From Pseudomonas tensinigenes (GTDB lineage: Bacteria; Pseudomonadota; Gammaproteobacteria; Pseudomonadales; Pseudomonadaceae), in the NCBI RefSeq assembly GCF_014268445.2, contig NZ_CP077089.1, positions 6,021,001-6,085,000 of the forward strand: DNA of 64,000 bases, written 5' to 3'. Both the position numbers and the translations under genes were made by a program. The stretch's first letter is position 1, and each line of letters starts with the position of its first letter. Under the pieces are notes generated by a model, which made no database searches, was not told where the DNA came from, and saw only the letters and a list, made by a program, of their open reading frames with translations. Of the stretch, positions 1 to 11,392 are shown piece by piece.

Positions 1-1017
1 CCGCAGACCCTGCACCGCCTGCCGGAAATGATCGACGCCGCGCGCATCACCAAATTGCCGCAAGTCGACGTGTCGTTCCCGGAAATCGAAAAATTCGACC
101 ACTTGCCCGAGCCGCGCATCGATGGCCCGAGCGCCTATGTGTCGGTGATGGAAGGTTGCAGCAAGTACTGCACCTTCTGCGTGGTGCCTTACACCCGTGG
201 CGAAGAAGTCAGCCGGCCGTTCGACGACGTCATCGCCGAAGTCATCCACCTCGCCGAAAACGGCGTACGTGAAGTGACGCTGCTCGGGCAGAACGTCAAC
301 GGCTATCGCGGTACGACCCACGACGGTCGCCTCGCCGATCTGGCCGAGCTGATCCGCGTTGTCGCCGCCATCGATGGCATCGACCGCATCCGCTACACCA
401 CTTCGCACCCGCTGGAGTTCTCCGACAGCCTGATCCAGGCCCACGCCGACGTGCCGGAACTGGTCAAGCACCTGCATTTGCCGGTGCAATCGGGCTCCGA
501 CCGGATTCTCGCGGCGATGAAGCGCAACCACACGGCGCTGGAGTACAAATCCAAGCTGCGCAAACTGCGCGCGGCGGTACCGGGGATCTGCATCAGTTCG
601 GACTTCATCGTCGGTTTCCCGGGTGAAACCGAGAAAGACTTCGAACAGACCATGAAGCTGATTGCCGACGTCGGTTTCGACTTCTCTTATTCCTTCGTCT
701 ATAGCCAGCGCCCGGGCACCCCGGCTGCCGATCTGGCCGACGACACGCCGGAAGAGTTGAAGAAGGAACGCCTGAACGCACTGCAGCATCGTTTGAATCA
801 GCAAGGCTTCGAGATCAGCCGACAAATGGTCGGTTCGGTCCAGCGCATTCTGGTGACGGATTATTCGAAGAAAGACCCGGGCGAACTGCAAGGGCGCACC
901 GAGAATAATCGTATCGTCAACTTCCGCTGCGACAATCCAACCCTGATCGGTCAGTTTGCTGATGTGCACATCGACGCGGCGCAACCGCATTCGCTGCGTG
1001 GTTCGCTGATCCAATAA
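1..1017 (+). CDS. miaB: tRNA-2-methylthio-N6-dimethylallyladenosine synthase MiaB (5' part missing)
   Basis: Radical-SAM methylthiotransferase that adds a methylthio group to i6A37 of tRNAs reading UNN codons. The frame is open from base 1, so about 100 N-terminal residues (most of the first Fe-S cluster domain) lie outside the window; 338 residues are visible. The radical-SAM CxxxCxxC motif is read as CSKYCTFC at 157-180. It is followed by the TRGEE and LLGQNVNGY segments typical of MiaB, and the C-terminus fits a TRAM RNA-binding domain. The stop is TAA at 1015. Identity is secure from the motif and from the downstream ybeZ-ybeY-corC-lnt order. The true start cannot be given. Confidence 0.97.
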   Translation, partial: PQTLHRLPEMIDAARITKLPQVDVSFPEIEKFDHLPEPRIDGPSAYVSVMEGCSKYCTFCVVPYTRGEEVSRPFDDVIAEVIHLAENGVREVTLLGQNVNGYRGTTHDGRLADLAELIRVVAAIDGIDRIRYTTSHPLEFSDSLIQAHADVPELVKHLHLPVQSGSDRILAAMKRNHTALEYKSKLRKLRAAVPGICISSDFIVGFPGETEKDFEQTMKLIADVGFDFSYSFVYSQRPGTPAADLADDTPEELKKERLNALQHRLNQQGFEISRQMVGSVQRILVTDYSKKDPGELQGRTENNRIVNFRCDNPTLIGQFADVHIDAAQPHSLRGSLIQ

Positions 1018-1032
1018 TCAACACAGGGCACT

Positions 1033-1120
1033 GTGGGAGCGAGCCTGCTCGCGAAGGCGGCGACACATTCAACAACAATGTGTCTGGCACACCGCTTTCG
1101 CGAGCAGGCTCGCTTCCACA
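1033..1120. repeat. REPIN (GTGGGAGCGAGCCTGCTCGC family)
   Basis: Two inverted copies of the Pseudomonas REP palindrome built around GAGCCTGCTCGCGA, separated by a short spacer, lie between miaB and ybeZ. Such paired REPs (REPINs) are non-autonomous elements mobilised by RAYT transposases. No RAYT gene is in this window. Confidence 0.9.
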
Positions 1121-1211
1121 GGAACAGCGATGATTTAAGAGCTTTCGCACCCACGCCTCTGGCGTTATCCTTGATTTCATCTCAATTGCCCCAGGGCGGC
1201 TAAATACGACC

Positions 1212-2210
1212 TTGAACGCACCCATAGAACCACATCGTTTTATCCTCGAGCCCTTTGAGGCTCGCCGCTTCGCCAATCTGTGCGGGCAATTCGACGAGCA
1301 TTTGCGCTTGATCGAACAGCGCCTGACCATCGAGATCCGCAACCGCGGAAACCAGTTCGAGCTGATCGGCGACCCCAAACACACCACGTCTGCGGAAAAT
1401 CTGATTCGTCGCCTGTACCGGGAAACCAAAGGTTCAGAGCTGTCGCCAGATACGGTGCACCTGTTCCTGCAGGAATCGGCCGTGGTCGAGCTGGACAACC
1501 AGGCCCCCGCCGAAGCTTCCGTTGCCCTGCGCACCAAGAAAGGCATGATTCGCCCGCGTGGCTTGAATCAGCTGCGCTACGTCAAGGAAGTCCTCGGCAA
1601 CGACATCAACTTCGGCATCGGTCCGGCCGGTACCGGCAAGACCTACCTGGCCGTGGCCTGCGCTGTCGATGCCCTGGAACGTGAGCAGATTCGTCGCATC
1701 CTGCTGGTGCGTCCTGCGGTTGAAGCGGGCGAAAAACTCGGCTTCCTGCCCGGCGACCTGTCGCAGAAGATCGACCCGTACCTGCGCCCGCTCTACGACG
1801 CGCTTTACGAGATGCTCGGCTTCGAATACGTGGCCAAACTGATCGAACGTCAGGTCATCGAAGTTGCGCCGCTGGCCTACATGCGTGGCCGTACGCTGAA
1901 CAACAGTTTCATCATCCTCGACGAAAGCCAGAACACCACCGTCGAACAGATGAAGATGTTCCTCACCCGGATCGGTTTCGGCTCTACAGCAGTCATCACC
2001 GGTGACATCACCCAGGTCGACCTGCCGCGCGGCACCAAGTCCGGCCTGCACCACGTGATCGAAGTGCTCAAAGACGTGCCGGGTATCAGCTTCACCCACT
2101 TCCAGCCTAAAGACGTCGTGCGCCATCCTTTGGTCCAGCGGATCGTCGAAGCCTACGAGCGCTTCGAAAACCGTGACGAAGTACCCAAGGACACCTCGCG
2201 AAATGCTTGA
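1212..2210 (+). CDS. ybeZ: PhoH-family ATPase YbeZ
   Basis: PhoH-like P-loop ATPase of 332 residues, the usual size, that works with YbeY in RNA metabolism and ribosome quality control. Walker A GPAGTGKT is at residues 137-144 and Walker [10 protein letters not shown] at about 233-241. The chosen start is TTG at 1212 (protein begins [10 protein letters not shown]); it lacks a strong Shine-Dalgarno, so the start is less certain than the gene. It is first in a ybeZ-ybeY-corC-lnt operon and overlaps ybeY by 8 bases, which suggests translational coupling. Confidence 0.95.
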   Translation: MNAPIEPHRFILEPFEARRFANLCGQFDEHLRLIEQRLTIEIRNRGNQFELIGDPKHTTSAENLIRRLYRETKGSELSPDTVHLFLQESAVVELDNQAPAEASVALRTKKGMIRPRGLNQLRYVKEVLGNDINFGIGPAGTGKTYLAVACAVDALEREQIRRILLVRPAVEAGEKLGFLPGDLSQKIDPYLRPLYDALYEMLGFEYVAKLIERQVIEVAPLAYMRGRTLNNSFIILDESQNTTVEQMKMFLTRIGFGSTAVITGDITQVDLPRGTKSGLHHVIEVLKDVPGISFTHFQPKDVVRHPLVQRIVEAYERFENRDEVPKDTSRNA

Positions 2211-2697
2211 GCTAGACCTGCAAATCGCGACTGACGCGAACGCGCCGAGTGAAGCCGACTTCCGCCTGTGGTGTGAACTGGCCCTGCGCCAACGCACCGC
2301 CGACTCGGAAATGACCATTCGTCTGGTCGACGAGGAAGAAGGCCGCGAACTTAATCACACCTGGCGCCACAAGGATTACGCGACCAACGTCCTGTCGTTC
2401 CCGGCCGAAGTACCCGACGAGTTTCTCGACATCCCATTGCTCGGCGATCTGGTGATCTGCGTGGCGGTGGTTGAGCGCGAAGCTGCCGAACAAGGCAAGG
2501 AACTAAAGGCCCACTGGGCACATCTGGTCATTCACGGCTGCTTGCATCTGCTCGGTTACGACCATATAGATGACGAAGAAGCCGAAGAAATGGAAGCACT
2601 GGAACGCGAGTTGCTTGCCGAACTGGGCTATCCCGATCCGTACGCGGACGACGAACCCGAAACATCCCCTATCGTTACAACAAAGGATTCAGAGTAA
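2203..2697 (+). CDS. ybeY: endoribonuclease YbeY
   Basis: Zinc-dependent endoribonuclease needed for 16S rRNA 3'-end maturation and 70S quality control. The family metal motif HxxxHxxxxxH is present as H111, H115 and H121. Length is 164 residues from ATG 2203. This start overlaps the ybeZ stop by 8 bases and begins [10 protein letters not shown], as expected. Frames extending further upstream are not needed. The C-terminal tail after about residue 150 is acidic and variable. Adjacent ybeZ and corC genes match the conserved gammaproteobacterial order. Confidence 0.96.
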   Translation: MLELDLQIATDANAPSEADFRLWCELALRQRTADSEMTIRLVDEEEGRELNHTWRHKDYATNVLSFPAEVPDEFLDIPLLGDLVICVAVVEREAAEQGKELKAHWAHLVIHGCLHLLGYDHIDDEEAEEMEALERELLAELGYPDPYADDEPETSPIVTTKDSE

Positions 2698-2702
2698 TCG
2701 CT

Positions 2703-3542
2703 ATGAGCGAAGATCGATCGAGCAACGGGCAGAAGTCATGGCTGGGTAAACTGACCCAGGCTTTTGCCCACGAGCCGAAGAACCGTCAGGAGCTCCTCGA
2801 GCTGCTGCGTGATGCACATCAGAACAAACTGCTGGACAGCGAAGCGCTGGCCATCGTCGAAGGCGCCATTCAGGTGGCTGACCTGCAAGTACGCGACATC
2901 ATGGTGCCGCGCTCGCAGATGATCAGCATCAAGGCGACCCAGACACCGCGTGAATTCCTCCCGGCCGTGGTCGACTCGGCCCACTCGCGCTATCCGGTCA
3001 TTGGTGAAAGCCATGATGACGTGATGGGCGTGCTGCTGGCCAAGGACCTGCTGCCGTTGATCCTCAAGGAAAACGGCGACAGCTTCAACATCAAGGACCT
3101 GCTACGCCCGGCCACCTTCGTGCCGGAGTCCAAGCGTCTGAACGTGTTGCTGCGTGAATTCCGCGCCAACCACAATCACATGGCCATCGTCATCGACGAA
3201 TACGGCGGTGTGGCCGGTCTGGTGACCATCGAAGACGTGCTGGAGCAGATCGTCGGCGACATCGAAGACGAGCACGACGTCGAAGAAGACAGCTACATCA
3301 AGCCGCTGCCCAGTGGCGACTTCCTGATCAAGGCGCTGACGCCGATCGAGAACTTCAACGAGTTCTTCGACAGCGAATTCTCTGATGACGAGTTCGACAC
3401 CGTCGGTGGTCTGGTGATGAGCGCGTTCGGGCACTTGCCAAAACGCAACGAAATCACTGAAATCGGCGCCTATCGTTTCCGCATCCTGAACGCCGACAGC
3501 CGTCGGATTCACTTGCTGCGACTGACCCCTATCGCCCGGTAA
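2703..3542 (+). CDS. corC: CorC/YbeX CBS-domain protein
   Basis: A 279-residue protein of the CorC_HlyC family, classically linked to magnesium/cobalt efflux. YbeX has also been tied to ribosome metabolism in E. coli, which fits its place beside ybeY and ybeZ. It shows two CBS domains: VRDIMVPRSQM starts the first at about residue 62, and the second contains MAIVIDEYGGVAGLVTIEDV. A C-terminal transporter-associated domain follows. There are no membrane segments, so it is probably cytosolic. It starts 5 bases after ybeY and is followed by lnt after 17 bases. Confidence 0.94.
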   Translation: MSEDRSSNGQKSWLGKLTQAFAHEPKNRQELLELLRDAHQNKLLDSEALAIVEGAIQVADLQVRDIMVPRSQMISIKATQTPREFLPAVVDSAHSRYPVIGESHDDVMGVLLAKDLLPLILKENGDSFNIKDLLRPATFVPESKRLNVLLREFRANHNHMAIVIDEYGGVAGLVTIEDVLEQIVGDIEDEHDVEEDSYIKPLPSGDFLIKALTPIENFNEFFDSEFSDDEFDTVGGLVMSAFGHLPKRNEITEIGAYRFRILNADSRRIHLLRLTPIAR

Positions 3543-3559
3543 TACCTCTAAGGATTGAA

Positions 3560-5083
3560 ATGCGCTGGACAACCCGCCCCGGCTGGCCCGGTAACCTGCT
3601 GGCCGTGGCGGCCGGTGCAATCACTACCTTCGCTCTGGCGCCGTTCAACATCTGGCCGCTGGCTTTGCTGGCGGTCGGCCTGTTTTATGCCGGCTTGCGC
3701 GAGCTGAGCCCGCGTCAGGCGCTGGGCCGTGGCTGGTGTTTCGGTTTCGGCCTGTTCGGCGCCGGCACCAGTTGGATCTATTACAGCATTCACCACTTCG
3801 GTGGCGCTTCGGTGCTGCTGGCCGGGTTCCTGATGCTGCTGTTTACCGCCGCGATTGCCTGGTTCTTCGCCCTGCCGGCCTGGATTTGGGCGCGCTGGTT
3901 GCGCCGCAATGAAGCGCCGCTGGCCGATGCTTTGGCGTTTGCCGCGCTGTGGGTCGCTCAGGAAATGTTTCGCGGCTGGTTTCTCACCGGTTTCCCGTGG
4001 CTGTACTCAGGTTACAGCCAACTCGATGGCCCGCTGGCCGGGCTCGCGCCGGTCGGCGGCATGTGGCTGGTGTCGTTCACTCTGGCGCTGACCGCGGCGC
4101 TGATCTACAACGCTCCGCGGTTGCTGCAGACCGGACGCAAAGGTTTTGCGGTGGCGGGTTTGGTACTGCTGATCGGGCCGTGGGCAGCGGGCATTGCGCT
4201 CAAGGGCCACGCCTGGACCAGTCCGTCGGGCGCGCCACTGAGCGTTGCTGCAATTCAGGGCAACGTCGCGCAAAGCATGAAATGGGATCCGGCCGAACTC
4301 AACGCGCAGCTGGCCCTGTACCGCGATCTGAGTTTTCGCTCAAAACCAGTGGATCTGCTGATCTGGCCGGAAACCGCCGTGCCAGTATTGAAAGAGTCCG
4401 CCGAGGGCTACCTGAGCATGATGGGCAGCTTCGCCGCCGAGCGTAAATCAGCGCTGATCACCGGCGTGCCGATTCGCGAAATGGTCCGTCATGAAAGACG
4501 CTTCTTCAACGGTATCACCGTGGTGGGCGAAGGCGATGGTACTTACCTCAAGCAAAAACTGGTGCCATTCGGTGAATACGTGCCACTGCAGGACATCCTG
4601 CGTGGCTTGATCGCATTCTTCGATCTGCCGATGTCCGACTTTGCCCGCGGCCCAGCCGATCAGGCGCTGTTGCAGGCCAAGGGTTATCAGGTTGCGCCGT
4701 TCATCTGCTATGAAGTGGTGTACCCGGACTTCGCCGCAGGCCTGTCGGCACGCAGCGATCTGTTGCTGACGATCAGCAACGACACCTGGTTCGGCACCTC
4801 GATCGGCCCGCTGCAACATTTGCAAATGGCGCAGATGCGTGCGCTGGAAGCGGGCCGCTGGATGATACGCGCGACCAACAACGGTGTGACCGGGTTGATC
4901 AACCCCTTCGGGCAGATCACCGAGCAGATTCCGCAGTTTGAACAGGGCATTCTGTACGGCGAAGTGGTGCCGATGCACAACCTGACGCCGTATCTGCAAT
5001 GGCGTTCGTGGCCGCTGATCATCCTGTGCGTGTTGTTGTTTGGCTGGGCACTGATGGCCAGCCGGATGTCGAAAACCCTTTAA
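3560..5083 (+). CDS. lnt: apolipoprotein N-acyltransferase
   Basis: Inner-membrane enzyme that N-acylates the diacylglyceryl-cysteine of lipoproteins, the last step of lipoprotein maturation. Length is 507 residues. An N-terminal block of hydrophobic helices (about 12-210) is followed by a periplasmic nitrilase-like domain and a last helix near 480-500. The catalytic triad is visible as E271 (IWPETAVP), K331 or K333 (KQKLVPFGEY) and C383 (FICYEVVYP). SD-like AAGGA lies before ATG 3560. Its lipoprotein clients in this window include LptE, RlpA and the transglycosylase at 11393. Confidence 0.96.
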   Translation: MRWTTRPGWPGNLLAVAAGAITTFALAPFNIWPLALLAVGLFYAGLRELSPRQALGRGWCFGFGLFGAGTSWIYYSIHHFGGASVLLAGFLMLLFTAAIAWFFALPAWIWARWLRRNEAPLADALAFAALWVAQEMFRGWFLTGFPWLYSGYSQLDGPLAGLAPVGGMWLVSFTLALTAALIYNAPRLLQTGRKGFAVAGLVLLIGPWAAGIALKGHAWTSPSGAPLSVAAIQGNVAQSMKWDPAELNAQLALYRDLSFRSKPVDLLIWPETAVPVLKESAEGYLSMMGSFAAERKSALITGVPIREMVRHERRFFNGITVVGEGDGTYLKQKLVPFGEYVPLQDILRGLIAFFDLPMSDFARGPADQALLQAKGYQVAPFICYEVVYPDFAAGLSARSDLLLTISNDTWFGTSIGPLQHLQMAQMRALEAGRWMIRATNNGVTGLINPFGQITEQIPQFEQGILYGEVVPMHNLTPYLQWRSWPLIILCVLLFGWALMASRMSKTL

Positions 5084-5085
5084 AG

Positions 5086-5166
5086 CAAAAGATCGCAGCC
5101 TGCGGCAGCTCCTACAGGGAAAACGCAAATCCCAATGTAGGAGCTGCCGCAGGCTGCGATCTTTTG
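5086..5166. repeat. REPIN (GATCGCAGCC...GGAGCTGC family), perfect 31-bp arms
   Basis: A perfect 31-bp inverted repeat (5086-5116 against 5136-5166) with a 19-base loop sits directly after the lnt stop and before the convergent DUF218 gene. It belongs to the second REP family in this window, with core GGAGCTGCCG. It ends in CTTTTG and could also act as a bidirectional transcription stop between convergent genes (inference). Confidence 0.9.
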
Positions 5167-5170
5167 ATCT

Positions 5171-5932
5171 TCAGCGGTAAAACAACGAATACCCCACCTG
5201 CCCCACCGCCTCATTCAGCAACTGCCCGCTCTGCCAGATCGACTTGAACTCCGGCAACCAGCCACCAAACGGCCGCGCATTATCAGTGCCCAGAAAGCCT
5301 ACAGGCGCCGGCACCACTTCAAACCCTGCCTGCTGAAAACTCCACACCGAGCGCGGCATGTGCCAGGCCTGAGTGACGACAACCACGCGCTTGATCCCCT
5401 GCGGCAACAAGATATCAGCCGTGAACCTAGCGTTTTCCCACGTCGTACGGCTTTCACCTTCCTGCCAACGCACTGTCACGCCAAAATCGTCGCGCAATGA
5501 GTCCGCCATCAACTTCGCCTCAGTCGGCGGCGTACCGTAATGCAGGCCTCCCGTGGTCAGAATCGGCAAGCCGGAAGCTTTGGCCAGCCGCGCCGCATAT
5601 CGCTGACGCTCAAGACCCACGCCGGTCGGCTGATCCTCGCCCCACGCCAGATCACCGCGCTCGCGACCGGAACCCAGCACCACAATCGCATCAGCTCGCT
5701 GTGCCAACGTCGCCCACTCTTCACGGGCCAATGGCGGTTCGCGCTCCAGCGCTTTGGCACCCCACTGCACAACCACCGGCAGGCTCATCAGCCACATTCC
5801 GCCAAAGCCGATCGCGAAGCACACGCCAGCCAGGCGTGGCCGAGAGCGACGCAGCCACCACGCGACCAGCAACAGCAGCAAAAGAATGCCGGGCGGCAAA
5901 AGAAGTTGTTTGATGAAATAACGAATGGGCAT
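5171..5932 (-). CDS. DUF218/YdcF-like envelope protein (ElyC/SanA type)
   Basis: A 253-residue protein with two N-terminal membrane helices (about residues 9-24 and 33-55), then a DUF218 domain. The domain has the family signatures IVVLGSGRERGD, LPILTTGG, ESRTTWENA and VVVTQAWHMPRS. ElyC of E. coli, of similar size and layout, acts in envelope integrity and lipid-carrier/peptidoglycan metabolism. The same role here is inference. The start at 5932 (MPIRYFIKQ) puts the hydrophobic segment at the N-terminus. A longer upstream frame has no such support. Confidence 0.85.
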   Translation of the reverse strand: MPIRYFIKQLLLPPGILLLLLLVAWWLRRSRPRLAGVCFAIGFGGMWLMSLPVVVQWGAKALEREPPLAREEWATLAQRADAIVVLGSGRERGDLAWGEDQPTGVGLERQRYAARLAKASGLPILTTGGLHYGTPPTEAKLMADSLRDDFGVTVRWQEGESRTTWENARFTADILLPQGIKRVVVVTQAWHMPRSVWSFQQAGFEVVPAPVGFLGTDNARPFGGWLPEFKSIWQSGQLLNEAVGQVGYSLFYR

Positions 5933-6036
5933 CGGGCATCTCCAAAGATGCCCGAAGCCTAAGAGTGTTAATAATGCGTTACAACCGATAGGTGGGATCC
6001 TGTTGAAAAAGATCCGGTTCTTGACCTGCCATGCGC

Positions 6037-6360
6037 TTACTTGGCCTGCAAAGCCCGTACCTTGACGGTATCTCTGCCGGGCGCCCTGTCCTTGAGCCAG
6101 ATGACCTTGGCCGAATGTGCTGCATCGAGCTGCTTCACTGCCTGCGACAAGCATCCATGCGTTTCACGTTCACTACGATCCAGATAGGCCTTGACCAGTT
6201 TGAACTCGGCGGGGCTCAAGCCACGCAATTCCAGTTCCAGGGGGCGCTCGTCGCGCAGCCGGTCAGCGGTTTTGGCAGCATCCAGGGCCATGCCCAGACG
6301 GTTCATCAACCGCTCGTACAACTCAGGTTTCGTGACGTTTTTCTGCCGTTGCTCCACCAT
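6037..6360 (-). CDS. small conserved-looking protein of unknown function
   Basis: A 107-residue, charged, soluble protein with one cysteine, no signal peptide and no membrane segment. GAGGTGA just upstream of the ATG is a good ribosome-binding site. The sequence is helical in character (ELYERLMNRLGMALDAAK), and the middle segment LRGLSPAEFKLVKAYLDRS is protein-like. I do not recognise the family. It is convergent with nothing and divergent from leuS, sharing a 254-base intergenic region with it. Confidence 0.7.
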   Translation of the reverse strand: MVEQRQKNVTKPELYERLMNRLGMALDAAKTADRLRDERPLELELRGLSPAEFKLVKAYLDRSERETHGCLSQAVKQLDAAHSAKVIWLKDRAPGRDTVKVRALQAK

Positions 6361-6533
6361 CCCTCACCTCATTGAAGATAAGACTCACTCCCCAGTTAGA
6401 GCTTAGCTTCGCTGCACAAACCGGCTGCACGCCGCGACCAACGGCCCTCGTCATGAATTCGCCGCACCAAACAGCTGTAATCAGGGTTTCCCTAGGCCAA
6501 GCGCGGTCATGTATGCTACGGCGCTTCCTGTAA

Positions 6534-9221
<2,688 letters not shown>

Positions 9222-9308
9222 TTGGATCGGGCGTCAGGTTCGCCTGGCGCCAAGTAAAACCTTTCGGGCCGTACAGTCGGCCCACGTGGTTTCAAGGGGA
9301 GCAACACA

Positions 9309-9914
9309 ATGATCAAACGCAATCTGCTGGTGATGGGCCTCGCCGTCCTTCTGAGCGCCTGTGGTTTCCAGCTGCGCGGTACTGGCACTACCGAACTCAC
9401 CATCAAGGAGCTCGACCTGAGCGCTCGTAACGCCTACGGCGAGACGGTCACTCAACTGCGTCAGGTGCTTGAGTCCAGCGGCGTCAAGGTTTACAGCGGT
9501 GCACCGTACAAGCTGTTCCTGGCTGACGAGCAGGAAAACCAGCGCATCCTCAGCTACGCCGGTGCAGGTCGTACGGGCGAGTATCAGGTCACTACCGTCC
9601 TGAGCTACGACATCCGTGGCGAAAAAAACCTTTCGCTGCTGAGCGACAAGCTTGAAGTGCAGAAAGTGTTTATCCACGACGGTAACAACCTCGTCGGCTC
9701 CGACCAGGAAGCCAGCGACGCCCGTCGCGATATCCGTCGCGAGCTGGTTCAGCGCATGATGCTGCGCCTGCAACAGCTGACCCCAGGTCAACTGGAGCAA
9801 CTGCAGCAAGCTGCCAACAACCGCGCCAAGGCTGAAGCTGACGCGCTCGAAGCGGCGCAAAAGGCTGAAGCGGAAACACCGCGCCAGTCGCCGCTCGAAA
9901 TCCCGCAGCAGTAA
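9309..9914 (+). CDS. lptE: LPS-assembly lipoprotein LptE
   Basis: Outer-membrane lipoprotein that plugs and assembles the LptD translocon for LPS export. Length is 201 residues. The lipoprotein signal peptide ends in the lipobox LLSAC (C18), followed by the family start GFQLRGTG. The C-terminal 50 residues are rich in Gln, Ala and Glu (LEQLQQAANNRAKAEADALE), a helical tail. SD AAGGGGAG lies before ATG 9309. It lies between leuS and holA, the standard arrangement. Confidence 0.96.
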   Translation: MIKRNLLVMGLAVLLSACGFQLRGTGTTELTIKELDLSARNAYGETVTQLRQVLESSGVKVYSGAPYKLFLADEQENQRILSYAGAGRTGEYQVTTVLSYDIRGEKNLSLLSDKLEVQKVFIHDGNNLVGSDQEASDARRDIRRELVQRMMLRLQQLTPGQLEQLQQAANNRAKAEADALEAAQKAEAETPRQSPLEIPQQ

Positions 9915-9920
9915 GACGTT

Positions 9921-9940
9921 CGGGGCGCTCACGCGCCCCG
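9921..9940 (+). terminator. GC hairpin between lptE and holA
   Basis: Perfect 8-bp stem CGGGGCGC/GCGCCCCG with a 4-base loop, followed by the pyrimidine-rich TTCGACCTTTCTT. It could be a weak terminator or attenuator that lowers holA expression relative to lptE. It is only 13 bases from the holA start. Confidence 0.5.
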
Positions 9941-9953
9941 TTCGACCTTTCTT

Positions 9954-10991
9954 ATGAAGCTCGCTCCCGCCCAACTCGGCAAACATCTGCAAGGCGCCCT
10001 TGCGCCGGTCTACATCATCAGTGGCGATGACCCGCTGCTGTGCCAGGAAGCCGCCGACGCCATCCGCAGTGCTGCGCGTCAGCAAGGTTTCGACGAGCGC
10101 CAGGTGTTCGCTGCCGATGCCAGTTTCGATTGGGGTACGTTGTTGCAGGCCGGCGCCAGCATGTCGCTGTTCGCACAAAAACGCCTTTTGGAACTGCGCC
10201 TGCCTTCGGGCAAACCGGGTGACAAAGGTGCGGCGGCGCTTATCGAATACTGCTCGCGTCCCGCCGAAGACACGGTACTGCTGATCAGCCTGCCCAAGCT
10301 CGATGGCAGTGCGCAGAAGACCAAGTGGGGCAAGGCCCTGGTTGAAGGCCAGCAGACCCAGTTCATCCAGATCTGGCCGGTCGATGCCAATCAACTGCCG
10401 AGCTGGATTCGTCAGCGTCTGTCGCAGGCCGGGTTATCGGCCAGCCAGGACGCCGTCGAATTGATTGCCGCACGCGTCGAGGGCAACCTGCTCGCCGCCG
10501 CGCAGGAAATCGAAAAGCTCAAGCTGATGGCTGAAGGCGGTCAGATCACCGTCGAAACCGTGCAGGCTGCAGTGGCCGATAGTGCACGGTTCGACGTGTT
10601 CGGCTTGACCGATGCCGTGCTCAACGGCGAACCGGCTCACGCCTTGCGCATGCTCGAAGGGCTGCGCGGCGAAGGTGTCGAACCGCCGGTGATTCTCTGG
10701 GCACTGGCGCGAGAGCTGCGGTTGCTGGCCAACATCTCGTTGCAATACAGCCAGGGCACGCCGTTGGACAAGTGTTTCAGCCAGGCAAAACCGCCAGTCT
10801 GGGACAAGCGCAAACCACTGATGAGCAAAGCCCTGCAACGCTACTCGGCGCAACGCTGGGCGCAGTTGTTGCTCGAAGCACAGCGGATCGATGCGCAGAT
10901 CAAGGGCCAAGCCGCCGGTTCGCCGTGGATGAGCCTGAGTCGTCTGGCTCTATTGATGGCTGGCCAGCGTCTTTCACTGCCTGCCGAATAA
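9954..10991 (+). CDS. holA: DNA polymerase III delta subunit
   Basis: Clamp-loader subunit that opens the beta sliding clamp; 345 residues, normal length. N-terminal APVYIISGDDPLLCQEAADAI is the typical delta motif. The middle LLAAAQEIEKLKLM and the C-terminal VILWALARELRLL segments also match. Start ATG 9954 is only about 40 bases after lptE, so holA is probably co-transcribed with leuS-lptE. Confidence 0.95.
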   Translation: MKLAPAQLGKHLQGALAPVYIISGDDPLLCQEAADAIRSAARQQGFDERQVFAADASFDWGTLLQAGASMSLFAQKRLLELRLPSGKPGDKGAAALIEYCSRPAEDTVLLISLPKLDGSAQKTKWGKALVEGQQTQFIQIWPVDANQLPSWIRQRLSQAGLSASQDAVELIAARVEGNLLAAAQEIEKLKLMAEGGQITVETVQAAVADSARFDVFGLTDAVLNGEPAHALRMLEGLRGEGVEPPVILWALARELRLLANISLQYSQGTPLDKCFSQAKPPVWDKRKPLMSKALQRYSAQRWAQLLLEAQRIDAQIKGQAAGSPWMSLSRLALLMAGQRLSLPAE

Positions 10992-11069
10992 GATCAAAAG
11001 ATCGCAGCCTTCGACAGCTCCTACACCAATCCCTGTAGGAGCTGCGGCACGCTGCGATCTTTTGATCTT
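10992..11069. repeat. REPIN (GATCGCAGCC family), slightly degenerate
   Basis: Inverted pair of GATCGCAGCC...AGCTCCTACA arms directly after the holA stop. A few mismatches between the arms (TTCGACAGC against GCGGCACGC) suggest an older copy than the one at 5086. The outer ends GATCAAAAGATC and GATCTTTTGATC are themselves palindromic. Confidence 0.88.
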
Positions 11070-11166
11070 GTTTCCTACAATGCACGCCTGCATTTGCACT
11101 ATAGACAGACGCCCGACATCGGCAGATTATTTGCCGCGCAAAACCCACTCACTCGAGAGAACCCTC

Positions 11167-11331
11167 ATGAGCAAAAAGCCATCGAAACATGGCCCGAACA
11201 AGGCCAAATCCATCGTCGCCCAGCCCCTGTTCCGCAGTCGCCAGGAACGACCAACCAAGGGTAAAGGCAGCTACCGCCGCGAAGCCTTCAAGTCTGACAG
11301 CTGGGAGGCTTCTTACTTTCTGGCTGCTTGA
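11167..11331 (+). CDS. arfA: alternative ribosome-rescue factor ArfA
   Basis: A 54-residue basic protein that recruits RF2 to release ribosomes stalled on non-stop mRNA when tmRNA fails. It carries the ArfA signature LFRxRxExxxKGKGSYxRxxF followed by WEAS. The start MSKKPSKHG at 11167 is preceded by GAGAGAA. The C-terminus is shorter than in E. coli. A hairpin inside the last third of the gene (11281-11312) is in the place where E. coli arfA mRNA is cut to place the gene under tmRNA control. Confidence 0.93.
   Translation: MSKKPSKHGPNKAKSIVAQPLFRSRQERPTKGKGSYRREAFKSDSWEASYFLAA
11281..11312 (+). promoter_or_regulatory. hairpin inside arfA
   Basis: GAAGCCT (11281-11287) pairs perfectly with AGGCTTC (11306-11312), and T-rich TTACTTTC follows. 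It lies inside the arfA reading frame before the stop. By analogy with E. coli arfA it could yield a non-stop mRNA by RNase III cleavage or early termination, so that ArfA is made only when trans-translation fails. The analogy is inference. Confidence 0.45.
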
Positions 11332-11392
11332 AGCGCAGTACCCCCCGGTCATGTTAAGGTCTGCACCTGATTCGTATCCCCTGGACCTGTGC

